In this document: positions 1 through 8,898 of the stretch, one piece after another
Position numbering within the stretch: position 1 is the stretch's first letter
Layout of the letters: each line of letters starts with the position of its first letter
Origin: Nocardioides astragali
Lineage (GTDB): Bacteria; Actinomycetota; Actinomycetes; Propionibacteriales; Nocardioidaceae
Direction: 5' to 3'
DNA: 64,000 nucleotides
Assembly (NCBI RefSeq): GCF_024436375.1
Contig: NZ_JAFMZM010000004.1
Coordinates: 186,001-250,000 of the forward strand
The notes under the pieces: generated by a model
The model's input: the letters and a program-made list of their open reading frames with translations, nothing else
Told to the model about the DNA's origin: nothing
Databases searched by the model: none
Made by a program: the position numbers and the translations under genes

Positions 1-3000
1 TCGCAGAGGCCTCGGCCGACAAGACGTCGGGCCCGACACCGCTGACGGTCCAGTTCAGCAGCGAGGGGTCTCGCGACCCCGACGGGTCGCCCCTCACGTA
101 CTCGTGGGACTTCGACGGGAACGGCACCGCCGACTCCATCGAGGCGGACCCGAGCCACACCTTCACCGACGCCGGTGAGTTCGAGGTGCAGCTCACGGTC
201 ACCGACGAGGCGGGCCGCACGGGTGTCTCCAACCTCACCATCGTCGCGGGCAACACCGCGCCGGAGATCGAGGTCGTGCTGCCGCGCAACGGCGGGTTCT
301 TCGACTTCGGCGACTCGGTGAAGTACGAGGTCACCGGGTCCGACGCCGAGGACGGCAGCATCGACTGCGAGCGGGTCGTCGTGCAGCCTGCGCTCGGCCA
401 CGACCAGCACAGCCACCCCTACGGCCAGTACAGCGGCTGCACGGGCGTCATCGCGATCCCCGGCGACGAGGGTCACGTGGGCGCCAACATCTTCGGCACC
501 GTCGCCGTGCGCTACACCGACGAGGGCGCCGCGGGCACCGTCCCGGTCACCACGGAGACGGTGGTGATCCTGCACCCGAAGCGCCGCGAGGCGGAGTACT
601 TCGAGCAGACGGGTCGCCTCGAGGACTCGACATCGGGCGGCAGCCCGGGAGTCCAGGTCGAGGACACTGGTGACGCGCAGGGCGGCAGCAAGAACGTGGG
701 ATTCATCGAGGCAGGCGACTGGTTCGGCTGGGACGTCATGAACCTCACGGGGATCGACACGATCTCGATGCGGGCAGCTTCCCCCCTGGGAGGCGGGGCG
801 CTGTACGAGGTGCGTACCGGTGACCCGGACACGGGGGAGACGGTGGCGACCATCCAGGTGGCCAACACCGGTGACTGGCAGACCTACCAGAACTTCTCGG
901 CCGAGGTCACCGGCGACACCACCGAGGTGAGCGGTCCGCTCTACTTCGTCGAGATCAGCGGCGGCAGCAACATCAACTGGATCGACTTCGGCGGCCGCGG
1001 CGCGACCGACAACCAGCGGCCGAGCATCTCGGTCGAAGCCACGCCGGTCAGTGGTACGGCACCACTGGAGGTCGACCTCTCAGCCACCGTGGCAGACCCG
1101 GAGGGTGACACCCCGCTCACCGTCGACTGGACCTTCGGCGACGGGGAGTCCGGCCAGGGGGCCGACGTCTCGCACACCTACACCGAGCCGGGCACCTACA
1201 CCGCCCAGGCCACGGTGACGGACTCGCGGGGCGCGGTCAACCACGACAACGTGGAGATCACGGTCTCTGGTGGCGGCCTCGGCTCGTGCTTCTCGGGCCG
1301 GTCCGACGACTTCACCGGCACCACGCTCGACCACGAGCGGTGGGACAGCATCGTGCGGGAGAACCAGGACTACTCGGTGTCCGACGGCCAGCTGCACCTG
1401 CCGCTGACCGCCACCGACATCCACGGTGGTGGCACGGCGACCAAGACGCCGAACATCATCCTGCAGCACCTGCCCGGAGGGGCCTTCGAGGTCACCACCA
1501 AGATGACTCTCGAAGCACGCCGCCAGTACCAACAGGCGGGCCTGATCCTCTACGGCGACGACAACAACTACCTGAAGATGGTCATGCAGGGTCGTACGTC
1601 GACCCCTGATGCGGCCGGACGGGTGTTCCAGTTCCTCGGCGAGATCGGTGGCAACCCGACCGAGACCAACACACCCGCACTGGGCGCGGCGTTCCCCGAC
1701 ACCTTCTGGGTGCGCATGTCGAGCAACAACGGCCTCGACGTCAGCGCGTCGTACAGCACCGACGGCATCACGTTCACGCCGATGCCGGGAGCCACCCGGT
1801 CCCTGGCCGGCGTGAACGAGCCGCGAGTCGGCCTGTTCGGTGCGGTCAACCAGGAGGCCGCGCTGCCGATCACCGCCCACTTCGACAACTTCCGGATCAC
1901 GCCCGACGACAGCGTCGCCGCGCCCGACCCGGACGACGAGTTCGGCGGTGACTCCCTCGACGCCTGTCGCTGGAACGCCATCGTGCGTCCCGACGCGGCA
2001 GATGTCCGGGTCACGGGCGGCAAGCTGGAGATCGACACGCCCAACGGCGACATCTACGGGGCGGGCAACACCGACCCGAAGAACTTCGTGCTGCAGCAGG
2101 CGCCCGAGGGCGACTGGGTGATGGAGACGAAGGTCGACGGGTCGGCGCTGGACGAGCAGTACCAGCAGGGCGGCCTCATCGCCTACGCCGGTGACGACGA
2201 CTACGTGAAGCTGGACTACCTCACCACCAACACCGCGGGTTCGGCGCTGCAGCGCAACATCGAGCTCCGCAGCGAGGTCGGCGGAGCCATCCAGAACCCG
2301 CAGCCCAACGCCAGCCCGGCTCCCACCCAGGGGGTCTGGCACCTGCGGCTGACCAAGTCGGGCGACGACTACACCGCGGCCTACTCGGCGGACGGCACCG
2401 CGTGGACGACGCTGGGTACCGTCACCAACGCCAGCCTCGCGGCGGAGAACCTGCGCATCGGGCTCTTCACGATCGGCACCGCCCAGGCGGCGTCGAAGAC
2501 CGTGACGTTCGACTACTTCCACCTCGACACCGGCGACGAACCGCCGGTCGACGAGACCGCTCCGGAGGTGTCGGCCGCCGTGCTCGGCTCGTTCGCGGGC
2601 GACGTCGAGTCCCTCGCGGGCAACGAGATCGGCGGCGAGGCCACCATGGACGTTGCCGCGGACGGGACGACGGCGACGCTGTCGCTGACCGGGCTCGACC
2701 CGGAGGGCGTCTACCAGTCGCACCTCCACGTCGGCACGTGTGCCTCGCCGGGCCTGCACTACATGGACGACCCCGAAGGGCCCGGGATGCCGCCCAACGA
2801 GCTGTGGCCCGTCTCGGAGGGGATGACTCCCGGCGCCGGCGCCACCATCGAGGTGGCCGCTGACGGCACGGCCGAGGCCGCGGCCACGGTGCCGTGGGCC
2901 GCGCGGGTCGAGGCCCGGGCCCTGATGATCCACGACGAAGGAGCCATGGTCGCCTGTGCGACGCTGTCACTGGCCGGTCCGGCCGAGGTGGTGCTCGACG

Positions 3001-3980
3001 CCACCGACGACCAGTCGGGCCTCGACTCCCTCGACTATCGGGTCGACGGCGGCGAGTGGACGGCGTACGACGAGCCGTTCACGCTCACGGAGCCGGGCTC
3101 CTACACCGTGGACTGGCGCGCGGGCGACGTCGCGGGCAACGAGACCACGGGATCGTTCCCGGTCGTGGTGCCCGAGGAGGACGTGGTGGAGCCCCCCACC
3201 GGGGACACCACCCCACCGGTCGTGCAGCTCGACCTACTTCCTGCCGGCCCGGACGGGACCGCCGGCTGGTACCGCAGCGAGGTCAAGGTGAAGGCCGGAG
3301 CCACGGACGAGAGCCCGGGGTCCCCCAAGGTGGAGTACCGGATCGACGGCGGTGCCTGGACCGGCTACGACGGCGCCTTCTGGATCCGTGACGACGGCAC
3401 GCACCAGGTGTCCGTCCGCGCCACCGACGCGGCGGGCAACACCTCCGCGCCCCTCACGCGCCAGGTGTCGCTCGACCGGGTGGCGCCGACGGTCACGGTG
3501 ACCGGCCTCAAGGACGGCGCCGAGCTCGGTCTCGCCGACCTCAGGTCGGTCTCCGTCGCGGCCGGCGACGTCACCTCAGGCCTCGCCACGACGTCGATCA
3601 CCCTCGACGGCTCGGCGATGACCTCACCGGTCGCGGTGGATGCTGTGTCGCTCCTCACCGGATCGCACACCCTGCGGGTGACCGCGACCGACAAGGCGGG
3701 GCACTCCACGACGACGGCACTCGTCTTCGAGGTGGTGGCGACCTACGACGGAGCGTTCGAGCTGGTCCACCGGCTGAAGAAGGACGGCCTGGTGTCCAAG
3801 CCGAAGGCCAAGAAGCTGGTCACCGCCCTGCTGGCCGCCCAGCGTGCCGACGTACGGGGTCAGGAGAAGAAGGCACGCAAGGCCCTCACGACGTTCGTCA
3901 AGGTCGCTCGGACCGTCGGCGACACCACCGCCCGCACGGCACTGGTGGACGCCGGGAAGGAGCTGCGCGCCGACCTGTGA
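1..3980 (+). CDS. Large secreted multidomain PKD/CBM6/DUF1349/Ig-like protein, 5' end outside window
   Basis: The reading frame is open from base 3, so the start, signal peptide and any catalytic part lie upstream. In order I see: a PKD domain (about 3-250; YSWDFDGNG and a HTFTDAGEFEV strand); an Ig-like stretch; a CBM6-like carbohydrate-binding module (about 579-1000; REAEYFE, then GDWFGWD); a second PKD (about 1021-1260; VDWTFGDGESG); two DUF1349-like concanavalin folds (about 1297-1905 and 1930-2535; both have a WxxIVR and a QQ(A)GLI motif); a Cu/Zn-SOD/CHRD-like segment with HLHVGTC (about 2557-2985); three Ig-like repeats with YRxDGG(x)W; and a charged helical tail (about 3745-3980) resembling a FIMAH domain. 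Such architecture is known from actinobacterial ThuA or PQQ-sugar-dehydrogenase proteins that act on extracellular glycans. That catalytic identity is inference, since no enzyme domain lies in the window. Confidence 0.85.
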   Translation, partial: AEASADKTSGPTPLTVQFSSEGSRDPDGSPLTYSWDFDGNGTADSIEADPSHTFTDAGEFEVQLTVTDEAGRTGVSNLTIVAGNTAPEIEVVLPRNGGFFDFGDSVKYEVTGSDAEDGSIDCERVVVQPALGHDQHSHPYGQYSGCTGVIAIPGDEGHVGANIFGTVAVRYTDEGAAGTVPVTTETVVILHPKRREAEYFEQTGRLEDSTSGGSPGVQVEDTGDAQGGSKNVGFIEAGDWFGWDVMNLTGIDTISMRAASPLGGGALYEVRTGDPDTGETVATIQVANTGDWQTYQNFSAEVTGDTTEVSGPLYFVEISGGSNINWIDFGGRGATDNQRPSISVEATPVSGTAPLEVDLSATVADPEGDTPLTVDWTFGDGESGQGADVSHTYTEPGTYTAQATVTDSRGAVNHDNVEITVSGGGLGSCFSGRSDDFTGTTLDHERWDSIVRENQDYSVSDGQLHLPLTATDIHGGGTATKTPNIILQHLPGGAFEVTTKMTLEARRQYQQAGLILYGDDNNYLKMVMQGRTSTPDAAGRVFQFLGEIGGNPTETNTPALGAAFPDTFWVRMSSNNGLDVSASYSTDGITFTPMPGATRSLAGVNEPRVGLFGAVNQEAALPITAHFDNFRITPDDSVAAPDPDDEFGGDSLDACRWNAIVRPDAADVRVTGGKLEIDTPNGDIYGAGNTDPKNFVLQQAPEGDWVMETKVDGSALDEQYQQGGLIAYAGDDDYVKLDYLTTNTAGSALQRNIELRSEVGGAIQNPQPNASPAPTQGVWHLRLTKSGDDYTAAYSADGTAWTTLGTVTNASLAAENLRIGLFTIGTAQAASKTVTFDYFHLDTGDEPPVDETAPEVSAAVLGSFAGDVESLAGNEIGGEATMDVAADGTTATLSLTGLDPEGVYQSHLHVGTCASPGLHYMDDPEGPGMPPNELWPVSEGMTPGAGATIEVAADGTAEAAATVPWAARVEARALMIHDEGAMVACATLSLAGPAEVVLDATDDQSGLDSLDYRVDGGEWTAYDEPFTLTEPGSYTVDWRAGDVAGNETTGSFPVVVPEEDVVEPPTGDTTPPVVQLDLLPAGPDGTAGWYRSEVKVKAGATDESPGSPKVEYRIDGGAWTGYDGAFWIRDDGTHQVSVRATDAAGNTSAPLTRQVSLDRVAPTVTVTGLKDGAELGLADLRSVSVAAGDVTSGLATTSITLDGSAMTSPVAVDAVSLLTGSHTLRVTATDKAGHSTTTALVFEVVATYDGAFELVHRLKKDGLVSKPKAKKLVTALLAAQRADVRGQEKKARKALTTFVKVARTVGDTTARTALVDAGKELRADL

Positions 3981-4110
3981 ACCCAGCTCCCGTGCGCACA
4001 GCCGCGCACGGCACCGCTCGTCCGTGGCAACGGGCCGACCGGTTCCCCCGAACGACATCGCGTTTCGGCGACGCGGTGCGGGGGACCGGCCGCCCCACGC
4101 CCGACGGGGC

Positions 4111-4130
4111 GCCGCCCTCCGGGGCGGTGC
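4111..4130 (+). terminator. Possible GC hairpin after the PKD gene
   Basis: CCGCCC pairs with GGGCGG around a short loop 131 bases after the stop of the PKD gene. No T-run follows. It could be a Rho-independent stop of the T-poor kind common in high-GC actinomycetes. The rest of 3981-4253 holds no gene I can support. It is GC-rich and ends with the GAGGAG ribosome site of the next gene at 4243-4248. Confidence 0.3.
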
Positions 4131-4253
4131 CCGCGGCCGGTGCCGGGACAGCGCGCTCCGTCCCGGCATCGGTTCGCACCAGTCGTGTCGCCGCCCACCA
4201 TCACGCACCACACCACTTGCCGAAGCGCCACCATCACAACCTGAGGAGCACGC

Positions 4254-5261
4254 ATGCCACGCCCGATCACCCTGTTCACCGGCCAGTGGGCCGACCTGCC
4301 GTTCGAGGAGATGTGCAAGCTCGCCTCCGGGTGGGGCTACGACGGCCTCGAGATCGCCTGCTGGGGAGACCACTTCGACCCGTGGGCCGCCGTCGAGGAC
4401 GACTCCTACGTCCCGGCGAAGCTGGAGATGCTCGAGAAGTACGACCTGCAGGTCTTCGCGATCAGCAACCACCTGAAGGGTCAAGCCGTGTGCGACGACC
4501 CGATCGACGAGCGGCACCGCGGCATCCTGCCCGACAGGATCTGGGGCGACGGCGACGCCGAGGGCGTACGGCAGCGTGCGGCCGAGGAGATGAAGATGAC
4601 CGCCCGCGCGGCGCGCAAGCTGGGTGTCGACGTCGTCGTCGGGTTCACGGGCTCGTCGATCTGGAAGTACGTCGCGATGTTCCCCCCGGCGTCGCAGGAC
4701 CTCGTGGACGCCGGCTACGAGGACTTCGCCAACCGCTGGAACCCCATCCTCGACGTCTTCGACAGCGAGGGCGTGAAGTTCGCCCACGAGGTCCACCCGT
4801 CCGAGATCGCCTACGACTACTGGACGACGGTTGCCGCCCTGGAGGCGGTGGACCACCGCGAGGCGTTCGGCCTCAACTGGGATCCGTCGCACTTCGTGTG
4901 GCAGGACCTCGACCCGGTGGGCTTCCTGTGGGACTTCAAGGACCGGATCTACCACGTCGACTGCAAGGACGCGAAGAAGCAGGTCGGCAACGGTCGCAAC
5001 GGACGCATGGGCTCCCACCTGGCCTGGGCCGACCCGCGCCGCGGGTGGGACTTCGTCTCCACCGGCCACGGCGACGTGCCGTGGGAGGCGTCGTTCCGGA
5101 TGCTCAACACCATCGGCTACGACGGTCCCATCTCGGTCGAGTGGGAGGACGCCGGCATGGACCGCCTGGTGGGCGCTCCGGAGGCGCTGGAGTTCGTCCG
5201 TCGGCTAGCGTTCGACGCGCCGTCGGCGGCCTTCGACGCCGCATTCTCGACCACTTCCTGA
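4254..5261 (+). CDS. Sugar phosphate isomerase/epimerase (xylose-isomerase-like TIM barrel)
   Basis: 335 aa, matching the AP-endonuclease-2/xylose-isomerase-like family. Likely divalent-metal ligands lie in [10 protein letters not shown] (about residue 178), NWDPSHFVW (about 208), YHVDCKD (about 233) and SVEWEDAG (about 294), the usual Glu-Asp/His-Asp-Glu pattern. GAGGAG lies 5 bases before the ATG. Relatives act on keto-sugars or cyclitols, often beside ThuA and Gfo/Idh genes of 3-keto-glycoside metabolism. It therefore may belong with the PKD gene upstream, with the Ebo-type operon downstream, or with both. The next gene starts 45 bases later. No signal peptide, so cytoplasmic. The exact substrate cannot be read from the sequence. 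Confidence 0.88.
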   Translation: MPRPITLFTGQWADLPFEEMCKLASGWGYDGLEIACWGDHFDPWAAVEDDSYVPAKLEMLEKYDLQVFAISNHLKGQAVCDDPIDERHRGILPDRIWGDGDAEGVRQRAAEEMKMTARAARKLGVDVVVGFTGSSIWKYVAMFPPASQDLVDAGYEDFANRWNPILDVFDSEGVKFAHEVHPSEIAYDYWTTVAALEAVDHREAFGLNWDPSHFVWQDLDPVGFLWDFKDRIYHVDCKDAKKQVGNGRNGRMGSHLAWADPRRGWDFVSTGHGDVPWEASFRMLNTIGYDGPISVEWEDAGMDRLVGAPEALEFVRRLAFDAPSAAFDAAFSTTS

Positions 5262-5306
5262 GGGCGACGGCTCGATGACCGCACCGACAGGAGACGCGAG
5301 GACGCC

Positions 5307-6482
5307 ATGACGAGCAACGAGACGAGCGAACAGGCCAGCGACGAGACCAGGAAGCCCGCCGATGCGGCTGAGCGGACCGGGGTGTGGTTCGTCGGTGCCC
5401 GCGGGTCGGTGGCGACGACCGCGGTGGTCGGTGCTCTGGGCGTGTCCCACGGGCTCGCGCCGACCACCGGGCTCGTGACCGAGCACCCGGAGCTCCTCCC
5501 CGACGGGCTCCCGGACCTCTCCAGCCTCGTCTTCGGCGGACACGACGTCAGCTCGCAGTCACTCCTCAAGAAGGCCGAGGCGCTGGCGGCCGGCGGCGTG
5601 GTTCCAGCAGCCGTCGTCAGCGCCGTCTCCGCCGAGGTGGAGACGGTCGACGCCGAGGTGCGGCCAGGACACGTCTCCGGGGAGGAGAGCACGGCGGAGG
5701 CGGTGGAGCGCCTCGCCTCCGACATCGCGAGCTTCCGGGACCGGCACGGGCTGGCCCGGGTGGTGGTGGTCGACGTCGCGAGCACCCAGCCCCCGGTCGA
5801 CGACCCCGAGCAGATGGTGGGCCTCGAGGACCCCCTGCCGGTCGGGGCGGTCTACGCGCTCGCGGCCTTCCGGGCCGGCGCGCCCTTCGTGTCGTTCACA
5901 CCCAGCCCCTGCCTGCGACTGCCCGTCGTGGTGGAGGCGGCCGAGCGCAGCGGCCTACCGTACGCCGGGTGCGACGGCAAGACCGGTGAGACGCTGATGA
6001 AGTCGGCCCTCGCGCCGATGTTCGTCATGCGAGCACTCGAGCTTCGCTCGTGGACGTCGGTCAACCTCCTCGGCGGCGGTGACGGGGAGACCTTGGCCGA
6101 CCCGGAGGCCGCGCGGAGCAAGACGTTGGCCAAGCGTGAGGGGCTCGACGCCATCGCCGGGAGGCCGGTCCCTGGCCCGATGCACATCGACCAGGTGGAG
6201 GACCTGGGGGAGTGGAAGACGGCCTGGGACCACGTGCGGTTCGACGGGTTCCTGGGCACCCGCATGACCCTGCAGTTCACCTGGCAGGGATGTGACTCGG
6301 CCCTGGCTGCGCCGCTGGTGCTCGACCTGGTGCGTCTGGTGTCCGCGGCACACGCCGCCGGACGGTCGGGACCGCTGCCCGAGCTCGCCTTCTTCTTCAA
6401 GGACCCCATCGGCGCGACCGAGCACCGCTTGTCGGAGCAGTGGCGCGACCTCGTCGCCTGGCGCGAGGGACTGATCGCGTGA
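5307..6482 (+). CDS. Inositol-3-phosphate synthase family protein (NAD-dependent cyclase)
   Basis: 391 aa. The family converts glucose 6-phosphate to 1L-myo-inositol 1-phosphate using tightly bound NAD. Seen here: a nucleotide-binding GARGSVATT at residues 31-39, a core GCDGKTGETLMKS, the NLLGGGDGETLADP segment equivalent to the family's N-x-x-G-x-D region, and a C-terminal MTLQFTWQGCDSALAAPL in which DS and the hydrophobic run match the family. It differs from the short mycobacterial Ino1 used for phosphatidylinositol and mycothiol, so it is probably a second, operon-specific paralogue. The 5307 ATG is preceded by a purine-rich GGAGACGCGAGG. Its stop overlaps the start of the prenyltransferase gene (GTGA). 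Cyclase function is inferred; the substrate is not certain. Confidence 0.85.
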   Translation: MTSNETSEQASDETRKPADAAERTGVWFVGARGSVATTAVVGALGVSHGLAPTTGLVTEHPELLPDGLPDLSSLVFGGHDVSSQSLLKKAEALAAGGVVPAAVVSAVSAEVETVDAEVRPGHVSGEESTAEAVERLASDIASFRDRHGLARVVVVDVASTQPPVDDPEQMVGLEDPLPVGAVYALAAFRAGAPFVSFTPSPCLRLPVVVEAAERSGLPYAGCDGKTGETLMKSALAPMFVMRALELRSWTSVNLLGGGDGETLADPEAARSKTLAKREGLDAIAGRPVPGPMHIDQVEDLGEWKTAWDHVRFDGFLGTRMTLQFTWQGCDSALAAPLVLDLVRLVSAAHAAGRSGPLPELAFFFKDPIGATEHRLSEQWRDLVAWREGLIA

Positions 6483-7357
6483 CCGCTCTCCCTGCAGCGC
6501 GAGACCTGGCCGAGCTCGTGCGGCTGCCGGCAGCCCTGTCGGTCCCCGGCGACGCGTGGTCCGGAGCGGCATGGGCCACCACGTCACCGGGCCGCGGTGA
6601 CGCGGTGACGCCGCTCGGATCCGTGCTCCTCTACTGGTCCGGCATGGCCCTCAACGACTGGGCCGACCGGAAGGTCGACGCCGTCGAGCGTCCCGAACGC
6701 GTGATCCCGTCGGGCCGGGTGACGCCCGCAGCCGCACTCGTGGTCGCGGGCCTCCTCGGCGCTGCGGGCGTCGCCGTGACCGCCGTCGCCGGCGGTCACC
6801 GGGCCTTGAGGTTCAGCGTCCCCCTCGCGCTGCTCATCGTCACCTACGACGTCGCCGCGAAGGACTCCCCGGCGGGCCCGCTCGTCATGGCGTCCACGCG
6901 CGGACTCGACGTGCTGCTCGGCGGCGCCGCGGCACCCGGGCAGGCCGGCGCCCCGGCCGCTGCCGTCGCCGTGCACACCGCCGGGGTCACGCTGCTCAGC
7001 CGCGGCGAGGTGCACGGCACCAGTCCTCTGACCGCGGTCGCGGCCCTGACGGCGACCGGCACCGCGATCGGCGTCCTCGTCTCGACGATGGCGCGCGACG
7101 AGGTCCCCCTCGGTCACCGGCGCCTCGCCCTCGGGTTCGCTGCGCTCTACGGCGCCGCCGTCGGCGTACCCCAGGCGCGGGCCGTCGCCACGCCGGACGC
7201 CACCCGGGCACGCGCGGCGACGGGCGCCGGCATCGGGGGGCTCACGCTCCTCCAGGCCGCCTGGCTCGCCGCCCGCGGGCGGGTCGTGCCTGCGCTGGTC
7301 GTGGCGACCGCCGGTCCCCTGCTCCGCAGGGCGGCACGAGCAGTGAGCCCGACATGA
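6479..7357 (+). CDS. eboC: UbiA-family prenyltransferase (EboC/SCO3242 type)
   Basis: 292 aa integral membrane protein, starting with the GTG that overlaps the upstream stop as GTGA. A longer reading from 6440 would run into the cyclase gene and is less likely. Two Asp-rich motifs of UbiA enzymes are visible: NDWADRKVD near residue 59 (NDxxDxxxD) and YDVAAKD near 122, each beside hydrophobic helices; I count roughly seven to eight segments. UbiA enzymes transfer a prenyl group from a diphosphate to an acceptor using Mg2+. In Ebo clusters this is EboC. The polyprenyl diphosphate synthase at the end of the same operon is a plausible supplier of its donor. The acceptor is unknown; a cyclitol from the neighbouring cyclase is my inference. 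Confidence 0.88.
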   Translation: MTALPAARDLAELVRLPAALSVPGDAWSGAAWATTSPGRGDAVTPLGSVLLYWSGMALNDWADRKVDAVERPERVIPSGRVTPAAALVVAGLLGAAGVAVTAVAGGHRALRFSVPLALLIVTYDVAAKDSPAGPLVMASTRGLDVLLGGAAAPGQAGAPAAAVAVHTAGVTLLSRGEVHGTSPLTAVAALTATGTAIGVLVSTMARDEVPLGHRRLALGFAALYGAAVGVPQARAVATPDATRARAATGAGIGGLTLLQAAWLAARGRVVPALVVATAGPLLRRAARAVSPT

Positions 7358-8220
7358 GCGTGCGACTCGGCTACGGGCTCAACGGCTTCGCCGGGCACCG
7401 CCTGGTCGACGCCTGCAGCGTGGTCTCCGCCCTCGGTTACGAGGGCGTCGGGCTGACCCTGGACCAACCCCACCTCGACCCCTACGGCGACCTGCCCAGC
7501 CAGGTGGCCCACGCCCGGCGCTGCCTCGAGGCGAACGGCCTTGCTTCCGTGGTCGAGACGGGGTCGCGCTACGTGCTCGACCCGTGGCGCAAGCACGAGC
7601 CGACGCTCGTCAGCGACGAGGGCCGGGAGCGGCGCGTGGACCTGTTGCGCCGCGCCGTGCGGATCGCCTTCGAGCTGGGCTCGGAGGGGGTGTCGTGCTG
7701 GTCCGGCACGGCGCCGGCCGGCGTCGGAGCAGACGTCCTGTGGAGGCGGGTGGTCGACGGCCTCGGACCGGTGCTCGACGACGCCGCGAAGATGGGGGTC
7801 CCCGTCTGCGTGGAGCCCGAGCCCGGCATGTTCCTGGCGACCCTCGACGACGTACTGGCGCTGAGGGAGCGGCTCGGCCAGCCCGAGCACCTGCGCGTGA
7901 CGCTCGACCTGGGCCACCTGGTCTGCAACGAGCCACGCACGCCCGCCGACACCGTGCGGCACGCGGGAGCCCTCCTCGGCAATGTGCAGGTCGACGACAT
8001 GGTCCGCGACGTGCACGAGCACCTCGAGCTGGGCACCGGGGAGCTCGACCTCGACAGCGTCCTGGGCGCCCTCGTGGAGGCGGAGTACGCCGGCCTCGCC
8101 TGCGTCGAGCTGCCGCGCCACTCCCATGCGGCCCCGGTCGTGGCGGCGTCGACGATGGAGGCGCTGCGGGCCTCGCTGGACCGGCTCGGACTCGCCGCCG
8201 CCACGAGGAGTGCCCGATGA
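7354..8220 (+). CDS. Second sugar phosphate isomerase/epimerase of the Ebo-type operon
   Basis: 288 aa TIM barrel overlapping the prenyltransferase gene by ATGA. Metal-ligand candidates are VEPEPG (Glu, about residue 154), VTLDLGHL (Asp/His, about 185), DVHEHLELGTGELD (His, about 222) and CVELPRHSH (Glu, about 252). It is only distantly similar to the protein at 4254 and to EboE at 9780, so the operon holds three proteins of this fold. The VHEHLELGTGELD loop is the usual substrate-side loop of hydroxypyruvate isomerase/inosose-isomerase relatives, which agrees with a sugar or cyclitol substrate. The stop is overlapped by the ATG of eboA. Confidence 0.87.
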   Translation: MSVRLGYGLNGFAGHRLVDACSVVSALGYEGVGLTLDQPHLDPYGDLPSQVAHARRCLEANGLASVVETGSRYVLDPWRKHEPTLVSDEGRERRVDLLRRAVRIAFELGSEGVSCWSGTAPAGVGADVLWRRVVDGLGPVLDDAAKMGVPVCVEPEPGMFLATLDDVLALRERLGQPEHLRVTLDLGHLVCNEPRTPADTVRHAGALLGNVQVDDMVRDVHEHLELGTGELDLDSVLGALVEAEYAGLACVELPRHSHAAPVVAASTMEALRASLDRLGLAAATRSAR

Positions 8221-8897
8221 CGTACGTCCGTCCGCTCGTGCCCTCGGAGCAGCTGCGCGCCGCGCTCACCGAGGACGCCGGACGGGCACTCGACGACATG
8301 CTGGCCGAGCTGGTGGCCCGGCCCACCACCCTCGGCGTCGTCTTCCCGGCGGCGGCGCGGCGCACTGCCCGTGGCTCGCTCGGCGACGACTGGCTCCTGG
8401 TCGAGGACGCCGTGCGGGTCGAGCTGGTGGCAGCGGCGGCGGCGCACCTGGCTCCCGACGCGCTCCACGCCGAGCTGGAGCAGCTCTACCGCTATGGCGA
8501 CGCGGACGAGAAGCGCGCCGTGCTGCTCGCCCTCTCCTGCCTCGACGACCCAGGGCTCGACGACACAGGCCTCGACGGGTCGGCGCTGCTGCTCGACGCG
8601 CTCCGCACCAACGACGTCCGGCTCGTCGCGGCGGCCATGGGTCCGCACGCCAGCCGGCTGTCGCCCCACGACTGGAGGCACGGCGTGCTCAAGTGCCTCT
8701 TCGTCGGCGTCCCCCTGCACAGGGTGACCGACCTCGCCCGGCGTGCCGATGCCGAGCTCGCCGCGATGGTGCGGCGCTACGTCAACGAGCGCGAGGCGGC
8801 AGGTCGACCGGTGCCGGACGACGCCCTCCTCGTGCTCGACCTGGGCACCCCGGTCCCGACCACGACCACGACCACGACCACCGGCCTGGAGGGCTGA
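8217..8897 (+). CDS. eboA: EboA domain-containing protein
   Basis: 226 aa, translated from the ATG of an ATGA overlap. The features are those of EboA: helical YRYGDADEKRAVLLALSCL, then the ALRTND ... AAMGPHASRLSPHDW region and the LKCLFVGVPL segment, followed by RRADAELAAM and a YVNEREAAGR helix. No catalytic motif is known for EboA; it looks like an all-alpha, HEAT-like scaffold. The C-terminus ends in a run of eight Thr after PVP, encoded by an ACC/ACG repeat, which is low-complexity and probably disordered. It is the marker gene of Ebo clusters, found in cyanobacteria, some Pseudomonas and eustigmatophyte plastids. Function in metabolite traffic is family knowledge; its biochemical role is unknown. 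Confidence 0.9.
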   Translation: MTYVRPLVPSEQLRAALTEDAGRALDDMLAELVARPTTLGVVFPAAARRTARGSLGDDWLLVEDAVRVELVAAAAAHLAPDALHAELEQLYRYGDADEKRAVLLALSCLDDPGLDDTGLDGSALLLDALRTNDVRLVAAAMGPHASRLSPHDWRHGVLKCLFVGVPLHRVTDLARRADAELAAMVRRYVNEREAAGRPVPDDALLVLDLGTPVPTTTTTTTTGLEG

Positions 8898-8898
8898 G

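Noticed and set aside
1080..2933. A 617-codon minus-strand frame inside the PKD gene
   Set aside because: No recognisable domain; the plus strand carries consistent PKD, DUF1349 and Ig-like domains.
3981..4253. tRNA or small RNA gene in the gap
   Set aside because: No cloverleaf or conserved T-loop; only a short GC hairpin.
6440..6478. An upstream ATG for the UbiA-type gene
   Set aside because: It lies in the cyclase gene and adds a basic, non-conserved lead; the GTGA overlap at 6479 fits the operon pattern.
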